Of a stretch of DNA of 35,308 nucleotides, positions 1 through 6,836 are shown piece by piece. A program made the translations under genes and the position numbers. Under the pieces are notes generated by a model that made no database searches, was not told where the DNA came from, and saw only the letters and a list, made by a program, of their open reading frames with translations. Position 1 is the first letter of the stretch, and each line of letters opens with the position of its first letter. This stretch comes from an uncultured Anaerococcus sp. (GTDB lineage: Bacteria; Bacillota; Clostridia; Tissierellales; Peptoniphilaceae). The stretch covers positions 1 through 35,308 of the forward strand of contig CALTXP010000004.1 in assembly GCA_943913325.1 (NCBI GenBank), read 5' to 3'.

Positions 1-359
1 CCTTTGGAGTTTCTTCGCTTAGTTCTGTGGACTCACTTGAAGCTTTGCTTCTACGCAATCTGCACTGATTTTCGGGTAAAACAAGCATTTTTAAATACTA
101 ACTCCTCTCAGAAACTCTTTTTGAGTTTCTTCGCTTAGTACTGTGGACTCACTTGAAGCTTTGCTCACTCGCTTATCTCAAATGACCGATGTTTTGCATC
201 GCTCTTCCTTGAGTGTGCGACTAACGAAAATCGCTACTAAAGCTGCTCTTCGATACTTTTCGGGTAAAACAAGCATTTTAAAACACTAAATCCTCTCAGA
301 AACTCCTTTGGAGTTTCTTCGCTTAGTTCTGTGGACTCACTTGAAGCTTTGCTTCTACG
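1..359. repeat. Direct repeats of about 100 bp, 2 copies plus a partial one
   Basis: Three copies of one element can be read. The first is cut by the window edge (1-55). The second spans about 73-165 and the third 261-359. Full copies begin with CGGGTAAAACAAGCATTTT, pass through the hairpin AGAAACTC-loop-GAGTTTCT (110-130 and 298-318), and continue through CGCTTAG, TGTGGACTCACTTGAAGC and TTTGCT. Copies two and three are offset by exactly 188 bases. Between them lie further small stems (CGATG/CATCG at 187-201, CGA/TCG at 225-233). No long protein reads through all copies in one frame, so this is probably a non-coding dispersed repeat that extends left of the window. I do not recognise the family. 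Confidence 0.75.
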
Positions 360-555
360 TTCATCTCACAGATGAAAAATGCTTCGCATTTTCCACCCAA
401 GATAATGGGACTACTCCCATTCCCGACTCGAAATCGCTGATACTCCTATTTGTCACGTCGACGCTTTCTCGCCTAAGAAGGACAGACCAGCCATTCTTAA
501 AACTTCGTTTTAACAATGGGATCCTGACGTAAAATAGCTTTTCAAGCTATTTTAC
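298..555. repeat. Cluster of short perfect hairpins with 3-5 base loops
   Basis: At least seven perfect or near-perfect inverted repeats follow one another: 298-318 (AGAAACTC/GAGTTTCT), 343-355 (GAAGC/GCTTC), 361-375 (TCATCT/AGATGA), 376-392 (AAAATGC-TTC-GCATTTT), 404-421 (AATGGGA/TCCCATT), 491-519 (CCATT outer, TTAAAAC-TTC-GTTTTAA inner) and 529-555 (a 12-bp stem with TTC loop). CGTCGACG at 456-463 is also self-complementary. Three stems share the loop TTC. The last stem is followed only by a weak T-rich stretch, so these are not simply stacked terminators. The open frame across 308-532 is explained by the palindromes and is not called as a gene. Confidence 0.6.
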
Positions 556-729
556 TCCCATTCTTCTTTTCCAAACGTCCGATATATCCCAAACTATTCA
601 AAATACTACATTCTATTTTTAGAGTATCATTAAATCCATATAATTATAGGACGTTTTCAGATTTTTAGTTCCATCCCAGTCCAAATACCAGTACCAGACA
701 AAAATTTATAAATTTTTAACCCTTTAAAT
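556..729. other. Gap without a gene; one 8-bp inverted repeat
   Basis: No credible coding frame was found here. The only structure seen is AAACGTCC at 573-580 matched by GGACGTTT at 649-656, enclosing 68 bases and followed on the plus strand by a T-rich tract. It could be a weak terminator-like fold or chance. Confidence 0.3.
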
Positions 730-1038
730 TTACCTATCATCAACCTCAAAGGAACCGTCATTTACTTCAGCAAAGCGTTTCATATGTTTCCCAAGTAGAT
801 CAAGCATTTTGTACTTATCTTTTTTTCTTGTTCCCTGTCAAAATATACAAGTTCATCATTGTAATTTATTTTATAATGTGATGAATATAAATCTAGAATT
901 TCATTATTTGATTTTTTTAATATACTTGTCATTATCAACTACATCTATTACCGTAATTAACTCTTTCTTTTTTGTATCATATATATCCTTCCAAAGTGGA
1001 CCAGATATAAAATCTAACAGTATTATTAATTTTTTCAT
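730..1038 (-). pseudogene. Frameshifted small gene, possible immunity protein
   Basis: Reading the minus strand from the ATG at 1038 gives MKKLIILLDFISGPLWKDIY and further charged residues, then stops near residue 43. Continuing in the neighbouring frame gives NNEILDLYSSHYKI and VYFDREQEKK. A return to the first frame gives DKYKMLDLLGKHMKRF, ending FEVDDR and a TAA at 730-732. The two switches coincide with runs of seven A residues on the coding strand, so a gene of about 100 codons appears broken by two compensating indels. Its ATG overlaps the TAA of the gene before it by one base, and GGAGG lies eight bases upstream inside that gene. Such coupling is typical of toxin-immunity pairs; the immunity role is inference. 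I recall similar small acidic proteins beside polymorphic toxins but cannot name the family. Confidence 0.5.
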
Positions 1039-1319
1039 TATATTGGACCTCCTCCTGGATAAACTGATACTATAAACCCATTCGTTCCTACTCCTGTAAT
1101 TACAATATATTCTCCTTTATATAAGTAAACTTTTTCTAATCCATTATTCTTTCTCTTAGAACTTATTTCTGTTCCATTTTCAAATATATCTTTTATCGCA
1201 TTAGGAATATTTTCTTTAAAACTAATTTCAATTGATATAATCCTTAGGACAATATTTATGAATCTGTAATATATAATTAAACTGCAATACCCTAAATTAA
1301 AGATAAAATTTTTATCCAA
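1038..1319 (-). pseudogene. Possible polymorphic-toxin C-terminal domain remnant
   Basis: The last 55 or so codons read like a compact globular domain: NIPNAIKDIFENGTEISS, then RKNNGLEKVYLYKGEYIVIT and GVGTNGFIVSVYPGGGPI before the TAA at 1038-1040. Short basic and glycine-rich domains of this style occur at the C-termini of secreted or contact-dependent toxins, often RNases. The upstream part of the frame (from a TTG at 1319) is hydrophobic, lacks a ribosome-binding site and does not resemble the body of a toxin, so the gene is probably truncated at its 5' end. The stop codon overlaps the start of the next small gene, and a GGAGGAGGT inside the final codons can serve as its ribosome site. 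The toxin role is inference from this arrangement and from the domain's look. Confidence 0.4.
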
Positions 1320-1665
1320 CTACAATCTAATTCCCATCACATTTTGACCCGATTCTTTCTATCATTTTCTTTTCTTGTAAAGATTTGAATGTACTTTCGA
1401 CAGTTCTCTTTGTCACACCAATTTTTACTGAAAGTTCAATTGATGTAAAGCTTTGATCTTCTATTAGAAGCTCGATGACTTTCTTCTCAGTTTTATTCAA
1501 ACCGACATTTTTATTGTCTATTTGGTAAATTACTTCTTGTTCAAAAGGAATAGTACAGCTAATATAGTTGCTTTCAATTTCAAAAAAATCTTTGACATAT
1601 TTTTCTATTTCAAAATCAAACTTTGTTCTTATATCTAAGTTTATTATATTGCTAAAAGATATCAC
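1312..1665 (-). pseudogene. C-terminal fragment of AlbA_2-type regulator with winged helix
   Basis: The frame from a GTG at 1665 encodes 112 residues. Residues 55-110 form a winged helix-turn-helix: KTEKKVIELLIEDQSF, then SIELSVKIGVTKRTVESTFK, then KMIERIGSKCDGN. This matches the C-terminal module of proteins with an AlbA_2 (Schlafen-like) DNA-binding/ATPase-like core, annotated as RecG-like or AAA_4 regulators, which are normally about 450 residues. Nearly all of the core is missing. In this family the module usually ends G-x-W followed by a short strand. Here the codon after GN is TAG (1327-1329), and reading through it gives I-V-V-G and then TAA at 1312-1314. A TGG-to-TAG nonsense change at the conserved tryptophan is therefore likely. 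Confidence 0.55.
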
Positions 1666-1768
1666 CTAATATAAAACACCTTAAACTTGGGATTAGCCAT
1701 TTTTTTGCTTTTATAAAACGATATTTTTGTTTACCCATCTTAGCTTAACATAATACTATGAAATTTTT

Positions 1769-2644
1769 CTAATAAAATGCTTCAGCTATTTGCAAATACA
1801 AATCAGTAAATATTGAATTTTTACTGGCAACAAGGGATAAATCATGAACTAGATTGAAATCTTCTAGGTCCATAACCTTGAGAATACCTTCTTCTAGTTC
1901 TTTTTTTACACAAGATTCAAAAATAAAACTTATGCCACAATCCGATCTGAGCATTTCTACTATGGAACGCATATTATTTATTTCTATGATATTTGCAAAA
2001 TCTTTCGTATCAATATTGTCCATGCTTAGAAAATTTTTTAATATAGCTAAGGTACCAGAGCCGTCTTCTCTAATAATAATTCTTTCATCTAATAAGTCTG
2101 TTAACTTTTTTACTTGTTTTTTAAACTTGTGGTCCTTGTGGCTGATGCAAACAATCCTATCGCTTTTGTATTTTTTAATAAAATAATCACTAGATTTTAT
2201 AAATCCCTCTATAATGGCAAAGTCTATCCTCCCACTATCAATATCACTTAAAATCTCGTCCGTATTTTCATAATAAATATGGAAATCACAAGAAGGTTTT
2301 TCTTTAATCAAGGCTATAAGCTTATCCAATATTAGATATTCTCCTACCGACCTAGTAAAACCCAAGGAAATTTTTTCACTCTTAGTTTTTTTCTCAGATA
2401 ATATCATCTTCAACTTATCTTGGTCATTTGACATAGAAAGTAAAGCAGATTTTAGAATCTTGCCCTCATCTGTTAGACACAAATTCCTCTTATTCCTATA
2501 AAAAAGTTTACAATTGTAATAGGTTTCTAAATATTTAATATGAGTAGATATGGCTGGCTGTGTTATATTAAGACTTTCAGCAGCCCTTGTAAAATTCATA
2601 TATTTACATACTTCCAAAAAACTTTCTATCCTAAAATCTAACAT
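1769..2644 (-). CDS. LysR family transcriptional regulator
   Basis: The 291-residue product has the LysR layout: an N-terminal winged helix-turn-helix (ESFLEVCKYMNFTRAAESLN, then ITQPAISTHIKYLE) and a substrate-binding domain from about residue 90 to the end, usual length for the family. The start is placed at the ATG at 2644, because GGAGG lies five bases before it. An upstream in-frame ATG at 2665 has no such site. The gene is transcribed divergently from the yeiH-type transporter, the standard arrangement for a LysR activator and its target. In enterobacteria YeiE sits beside yeiH in the same way and responds to sulfite; whether this one senses a sulfur compound is inference. Specific ligand unknown. 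Confidence 0.9.
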   Translation of the reverse strand: MLDFRIESFLEVCKYMNFTRAAESLNITQPAISTHIKYLETYYNCKLFYRNKRNLCLTDEGKILKSALLSMSNDQDKLKMILSEKKTKSEKISLGFTRSVGEYLILDKLIALIKEKPSCDFHIYYENTDEILSDIDSGRIDFAIIEGFIKSSDYFIKKYKSDRIVCISHKDHKFKKQVKKLTDLLDERIIIREDGSGTLAILKNFLSMDNIDTKDFANIIEINNMRSIVEMLRSDCGISFIFESCVKKELEEGILKVMDLEDFNLVHDLSLVASKNSIFTDLYLQIAEAFY

Positions 2645-2684
2645 AGTATCCTCCACATCTATCATAACAAATTTTTATCATATA

Positions 2685-2704
2685 GTAAATAATTATAATT
2701 TTAC
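2685..2704. promoter_or_regulatory. Candidate LysR operator, AT-rich imperfect palindrome
   Basis: The 104-base gap between lysR and the transporter gene holds GTAAA-N10-TTTAC, which fits the loose T-N11-A palindromes bound by LysR proteins and lies about 45 bases before the transporter start. It is the only clear dyad in the gap. The site is predicted from position and symmetry alone. Confidence 0.4.
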
Positions 2705-2748
2705 ATTATATCTATTTATTATATAATAAAAAAGTGAAAGGAGAATAT

Positions 2749-3783
2749 ATGATAAAATCTATAGAAAAAAATATAAAAGGGATTCTTCTCTGCCTTATAA
2801 TTGCAATAATATCCCAGATAATCGGCAAAAAAATCCCACTAGTAGGCCCAGCAGTCTTTGGTATTCTAATTGGAATGGCCCTAGGTCAAATTATAAAAGA
2901 CAAAAAGCCATATATTGGTGGTGTGAGATTTACATCAAAGAAAATCCTTCAATATGCTGTAATCCTCCTTGGGTTTGGTCTTGATCTTGGAATTGTTTTA
3001 AAAACTGGTAAACAATCACTTCCAATCATCCTATCTACCATATCAACATCACTTATAATCGCGTACCTAGCCTACAAGTCTGGACTTATAAAAGGACATA
3101 TCGCAACTCTTGTTGGTGTTGGATCATCAATTTGTGGAGGCTCTGCAATTGCAGCTGCCGCTCCAGTTATAGATGCAGATGAAGATGAAATAGCCCAAGC
3201 CATATCTGTTATATTCTTTTTTAATATCTTAGCTGCTATTTTATTTCCAAGCCTAGGTCGTATGATTGGATTTTCTACTACCGATGGTAATGCCTTTGGT
3301 ATATTTGCAGGATCTGCTGTTAATGATACATCATCAGTTACAGCATGTGCATCAACATGGGATACAATATATAATCTAGGTAGTCAGACACTTGACAAGG
3401 CTGTAACAGTAAAATTGACTAGAACCCTAGCAATAATTCCAATATGCTTAGGACTAGCCTTCATTAGGATGAGAAACGCTGATCAAGAAGATAATAAAAA
3501 AATTTCTATAATACAAATTTTCCCATTCTTTATAATCTACTTCATCCTTGCAAGTTTGATTACAACCATAGCCCTAGCCAAAGGAGTGAATATTGAATTT
3601 TTTAAACCCTTTAAGGACTTATCCAAATTTTTTATTGTAATGGCAATGTCAGCTATTGGTTTTAATAGTGATATAGTAAAACTATTAAAATCAGGAGCTA
3701 AGCCACTAGCCTTAGGAGGAGTGTGCTTTATATCAATCACATCCATAACCCTAATACTAGAAAAAGTTCTAGGCATCTTATAA
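2749..3783 (+). CDS. yeiH: YeiH family putative sulfate/organic-anion exporter
   Basis: The 344-residue membrane protein has about ten hydrophobic segments. It carries the conserved glycine-rich stretches of the UPF0324/YeiH family, including GPAVFGILIGMALG near the N-terminus, SSICGGSAIAAAAPVI in the middle and FGIFAGSAVNDTSSVTA further on. Family members are annotated as putative sulfate exporters, and the enterobacterial homologue is linked to sulfite response; direct transport data are sparse. The start is the ATG at 2749, five bases after AAAGGAG. The in-frame GTG at 2734 lies before that site and is unlikely. It is divergent from the LysR gene, probably its regulator, and is followed by a strong terminator, so it is likely a single-gene transcript. 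Confidence 0.9.
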   Translation: MIKSIEKNIKGILLCLIIAIISQIIGKKIPLVGPAVFGILIGMALGQIIKDKKPYIGGVRFTSKKILQYAVILLGFGLDLGIVLKTGKQSLPIILSTISTSLIIAYLAYKSGLIKGHIATLVGVGSSICGGSAIAAAAPVIDADEDEIAQAISVIFFFNILAAILFPSLGRMIGFSTTDGNAFGIFAGSAVNDTSSVTACASTWDTIYNLGSQTLDKAVTVKLTRTLAIIPICLGLAFIRMRNADQEDNKKISIIQIFPFFIIYFILASLITTIALAKGVNIEFFKPFKDLSKFFIVMAMSAIGFNSDIVKLLKSGAKPLALGGVCFISITSITLILEKVLGIL

Positions 3784-3790
3784 TCTTTTA

Positions 3791-3843
3791 GAAACTGACC
3801 CCAAAAGTTAGCAATAAAACTAACTACTAGGGCCAGTTTTTTT
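3791..3843 (+). terminator. Rho-independent terminator after yeiH
   Basis: A long stem pairs AAACTGACCC with GGGCCAGTTT (one mismatch). A second inner stem pairs AGTTAG with CTAACT, and the outer stem runs into eight or so T residues. It begins about ten bases after the yeiH stop codon. Confidence 0.8.
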
Positions 3844-3964
3844 ATTAAAAAAATATAAGACCAGTAAGTAGAAAGCTTTAAATTATAACTAATAAAAAAA
3901 TAAGAAACCAAATCCTAACTTTTATAGATATTTTTACTCTCATTATTCTTTTCCAAGCATAAGA

Positions 3965-4250
3965 TTACTTAGATAGTTTTTTAATGTCTAATTGGTTTAA
4001 TTTCTCTAAAGATATAAGTTGTGTTTTGCAAAATTTCTAAGTTCAATCATCCTATCTCTTTGCTCTAATCCTTTTTCAATTAAAATTGAATTATAGGATT
4101 CCATATTAGCAAGTACTAATAGTTCATAAAGACTTGCATAGTCTCTCATATTTTCTTTTAAGTCGGGATTTTCTTAACGCTACTGTTTTGCTCTTTTATT
4201 TCTTTTCATTCATATTCAAACCAACACTCAAACCTACATTTTATTGTCGC
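3965..4250 (-). pseudogene. Decayed C-terminal part of a KilA-N-like phage/plasmid protein
   Basis: On the minus strand the frame around 4149 reads NPDLKENMRDYASLYELLVL, then ANMESYNSILIEKGLEQRD and RMIELRNFAKHNL before a stop. A frame change continues with ISLEKLNQLDIKKLSK and a TAA at 3965-3967. The DYAS...LANMES...LIEKG...RMIELR pattern resembles the C-terminal half of KilA-N domain proteins carried by phages and plasmids. Upstream, in yet other frames, are KTVALRK (about 4199) and NVGLSVGLNMNEKK (about 4240-4200). The latter looks like the linker before the winged helix in the fragment at 1312-1665. No KilA-N core, start codon or ribosome-binding site remains. The identification is by eye and moderate. 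Confidence 0.45.
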
Positions 4251-4288
4251 ATTATTTATTTGCTAAATCATGTACAATATATACACGC

Positions 4289-4326
4289 AAAAAGACCACA
4301 GCTTGAAACTACGGTCTAATTTTTTG
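4289..4326 (-). terminator. Candidate terminator for the guaA operon
   Basis: AGACC (4293-4297) pairs with GGTCT (4313-4317), with partial pairing further in. Read on the minus strand the stem ends in five T residues; on the plus strand it ends in AATTTTTT. It lies about 130 bases beyond the guaA stop codon and is the best candidate to end that operon. Confidence 0.45.
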
Positions 4327-4360
4327 TCCAAATGTAAACCACTTGGAACTATTATTAAGT

Positions 4361-4411
4361 TTATTCTTTTTTACTTTCAGTACCATTTGAGTACCAGTAG
4401 CCATTTTTCAT
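4361..4411 (-). other. Possible 16-codon peptide or gene tail after guaA
   Basis: From an ATG at 4411 the minus strand reads MKNGYWYSNGTESKKE and then TAA. The aromatic GYWYSNGT pattern resembles the end of wall-binding repeat proteins. The frame is closed six codons upstream, and only a weak GAGAG precedes the ATG. It is either the last piece of a lost gene or chance; no function is assigned. Confidence 0.2.
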
Positions 4412-4455
4412 TCTCTCTATAGCTTGTAATTAAGCCATTTTAGAAATTTTTGCTA

Positions 4456-5988
4456 CTATTCCCATTCAATAGTTCCTGGTGGTTTTGAAGTTATATCGTA
4501 CACTACTCTACCTACTCCAGCTACTTCGTTTATCATTCTACTTGATAGAGTTTGCATTAGTTCGTATGGGAGGTTTGCTGCTTCTACTGTCATTGCATCT
4601 GTACTTTCTATTGCTCTTATTGCTATGACATTATCATAAACTCTAGCGTCTCCCTTTACTCCTACTGTCTTTATAGGAGTCCATACTGTGAAGTATTGCC
4701 AGATGTCTTCGTTTAGGCCGTGGTTTTTGATTTCTTCTCTAAGGATTGCATCTGTTTCTCTAACTATCTCTAGTTTTTCTTCAGTGATATCTCCCATAAC
4801 TCTTATGGCAAGGCCTGGTCCTGGGAATGGTTGACGCCATACCATATCATGTGGTACTCCTATAGCTTCACCTAAAGCTCTTACTTCATCTTTAAAGAGA
4901 TCTCTTAATGGTTCTACTAGACCTTCAAAGAGCATATCTTCTGGAAGTCCCCCTACATTGTGGTGGGATTTAATGACACTTGACTTATCTTTTCCACTTT
5001 CTACAACGTCTGGGTAGATTGTTCCTTGTACTAAATATTTTGCTTCACCAAATTCTTTGGCTTCTCTTTCAAATACTTCTATAAAGTGATTGCCGATGAT
5101 CTTTCTTTTTGTCTCTGGATCATCTACTCCTTTAAGTAAGTCTAAAAATTCTTGGTTGGCGTCTACTTTTTTGACCTTTAGACCTAGGTCTTTATAAGTT
5201 TCCATTACTTCATCTGCTTCGTTTTTACGTAGTAAGCCATGGTCTACAAAGATGCATTGGAGATTATCCCCTATGGCCTTTGAAACTATAGTTGCTGCTA
5301 CAGATGAATCTACTCCACCTGATAAGGCACATATCATCTTTTCCCCAGCGTACTTTTCTTTGATTTCTGCTATGATTTTATCTGCAAAGTCATCCATCTT
5401 CCATGTTTTTTCTGCTTTACAAATACCAAGAACAAAACTTTCTAGCATTTCTTTGCCATATTCTGAGTGAACAACTTCTGGATGGAATTGTACTGCATAG
5501 ATATTTTTTTCTTTATTTTCCATACCTGCTACTGGACAGTGAAGTGTCCAAGCAGTTTTTTTAAATCCATCAGCAAGCTTGCTTATTCTATCTCTATGAT
5601 TCATCCAAATAGTTGATTCTTGTGGAACATCTTTAAATATCTCACTATTTTTATCTACCAATAGGGGTGTCTTGCCATATTCTCCATTTTTCGGTGTTTC
5701 TATTTGTCCACCATAGTAGTTATTTATATATTGCAAGCCATAACAAATACCTAAGATTGGTACTCCTAATTCAAATATTTTACTATCTGCTCTTAAAGAA
5801 TTTTTATCATTTACTGACTGTGGGCCACCTGTTAGGATAATTCCAGCTAGTCCTTCTAAATCTAAGCTATCTATATCAACATCACATGGATGAAGCTCTG
5901 CATAAACTCCTAGTTCTCGTACACGCCTTACGATAAGTTGATCGGTTTGTCCACCAAAATTTAGTACAATAATTTTGTTTAAGCTCAT
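4456..5988 (-). CDS. guaA: GMP synthase (glutamine-hydrolysing)
   Basis: The enzyme converts XMP to GMP with ATP and glutamine in cytosolic purine synthesis. The 510-residue product has the full two-part layout. The class I glutamine amidotransferase comes first, with nucleophile Cys82 in GICYGLQ and His169/Glu171 in FHPEV. The ATP pyrophosphatase follows with SGGVDS at 223-228, then the C-terminal dimerisation domain ending PPGTIEWE. The start is supported by AGGAG five bases before the ATG. It is the last gene of the ybeY-to-guaA run and begins 15 bases after ppsR. guaA is not part of the equivalent Bacillus cluster, so this placement is a lineage-specific addition. No guanine riboswitch was seen before it. 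Confidence 0.98.
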   Translation of the reverse strand: MSLNKIIVLNFGGQTDQLIVRRVRELGVYAELHPCDVDIDSLDLEGLAGIILTGGPQSVNDKNSLRADSKIFELGVPILGICYGLQYINNYYGGQIETPKNGEYGKTPLLVDKNSEIFKDVPQESTIWMNHRDRISKLADGFKKTAWTLHCPVAGMENKEKNIYAVQFHPEVVHSEYGKEMLESFVLGICKAEKTWKMDDFADKIIAEIKEKYAGEKMICALSGGVDSSVAATIVSKAIGDNLQCIFVDHGLLRKNEADEVMETYKDLGLKVKKVDANQEFLDLLKGVDDPETKRKIIGNHFIEVFEREAKEFGEAKYLVQGTIYPDVVESGKDKSSVIKSHHNVGGLPEDMLFEGLVEPLRDLFKDEVRALGEAIGVPHDMVWRQPFPGPGLAIRVMGDITEEKLEIVRETDAILREEIKNHGLNEDIWQYFTVWTPIKTVGVKGDARVYDNVIAIRAIESTDAMTVEAANLPYELMQTLSSRMINEVAGVGRVVYDITSKPPGTIEWE

Positions 5989-6003
5989 CTTTTCTCCTGT
6001 TTC

Positions 6004-6822
6004 TTATTCATTTGCGAATTTTTTCTTATAATATTCACTGATTTCTGTAGCTGTTTGCTCTATGGTATTATTTGTAACATCTATCACCTTGCAATCTAGG
6101 TCTTTATAGACTTCTCTGGCATATTCTAATTCTTTATTTATTCTTGCATCATTATAGTAAATAGAATCTCCAATTAAACCTAATTCCTTACTCCTATCTG
6201 CTCTGATATCAGAAAGTTTCTCCGGATCTATAATAAGACCTATTATCCTATCTGGATCTACCTCAAAAATCTCTCTTGGCATTCTAGATTCTGGTACAAG
6301 CGGTAGATTGCTTACCTTGTAATTTTTAGTTGCAAGTATCATGGTTGTTGGAGTCTTGCTAGTTCTACTAACTCCCAAAAGGACTATATCAGATTTTAAA
6401 AATCCTCTAGGGTCTTTGCCATCATCGTATTGAATAGCAAATTCTATTGCCTCAATCATACTAAAATATTCTTGGGAAAGAGTACGGATTAGTCCTGGTT
6501 TTCTAACAGCTTCTCTGCCTGTTACTCTTTCAAAGGTTTCAAGACCATATTCAAGAATTGATAGGATCTCTATATGATTTTCATCTGCCAGCTTACAGAT
6601 ATAATCAGAAATTTCTTTATCAGCCATGGTTGGAACTATGATAGAATAGCTAGGTATATTTGAAAATATATCATCTACTTGTTCCATATTTCGCACTTCT
6701 GGATGTCTTACTACCCTAATTGGCAAATCTGGAAATTGGGTTGTAACTGATTTTAGGTAAGCATCAGCAGTCTCACCTGTAGAATCACTTATAATTACAA
6801 TTGTTAATGTTTCTCCCATCAT
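6004..6822 (-). CDS. ppsR: Pyruvate, phosphate dikinase regulatory kinase/phosphorylase
   Basis: This DUF299 protein (YqfL in Bacillus) is a bifunctional ADP-dependent kinase and Pi-dependent phosphorylase that inactivates and reactivates pyruvate, phosphate dikinase. In other bacteria the target is PEP synthase. Length (272 residues) is normal. The N-terminus has the family segment ISDSTGETAD, and the P-loop reads GVSRTSKTP at 150-158, followed by TPTTMILA. Two adjacent ATGs exist (6822, 6819). AAAGGA lies three bases before the first and six before the second, so 6819 may be the real start. It sits 14 bases after glyS, the same neighbour as in Bacillus. The dikinase gene is not in the window. 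Confidence 0.93.
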   Translation of the reverse strand: MMGETLTIVIISDSTGETADAYLKSVTTQFPDLPIRVVRHPEVRNMEQVDDIFSNIPSYSIIVPTMADKEISDYICKLADENHIEILSILEYGLETFERVTGREAVRKPGLIRTLSQEYFSMIEAIEFAIQYDDGKDPRGFLKSDIVLLGVSRTSKTPTTMILATKNYKVSNLPLVPESRMPREIFEVDPDRIIGLIIDPEKLSDIRADRSKELGLIGDSIYYNDARINKELEYAREVYKDLDCKVIDVTNNTIEQTATEISEYYKKKFANE

Positions 6823-6836
6823 AATTCCTTTCTAGT

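Noticed and set aside
308..532. Open reading frame of 74 codons on the plus strand
   Set aside because: It runs across repeats and hairpins, has no ribosome-binding site and its product has no plausible fold.
660..700. Minus-strand codons reading WYWYLDWDGT, like a choline-binding repeat
   Set aside because: Only one unit, with no continuing frame or start; too short to call.
809..1075. Open reading frame of 88 codons on the plus strand
   Set aside because: It is antisense to the better-supported toxin/immunity remnants; its hydrophobic look comes from AT-rich antisense codons.
1652..1738. Small minus-strand frame of 28 codons starting MGKQKYRFIKAKKWL
   Set aside because: No ribosome-binding site, very short, and it only fills the gap before the broken regulator fragment.
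3537..3911. 124-codon minus-strand frame over the end of yeiH
   Set aside because: It is antisense to yeiH and its terminator, with no ribosome site.
5989..6003. Purine riboswitch before guaA
   Set aside because: Only 15 bases separate guaA from ppsR, and no aptamer sequence is present.
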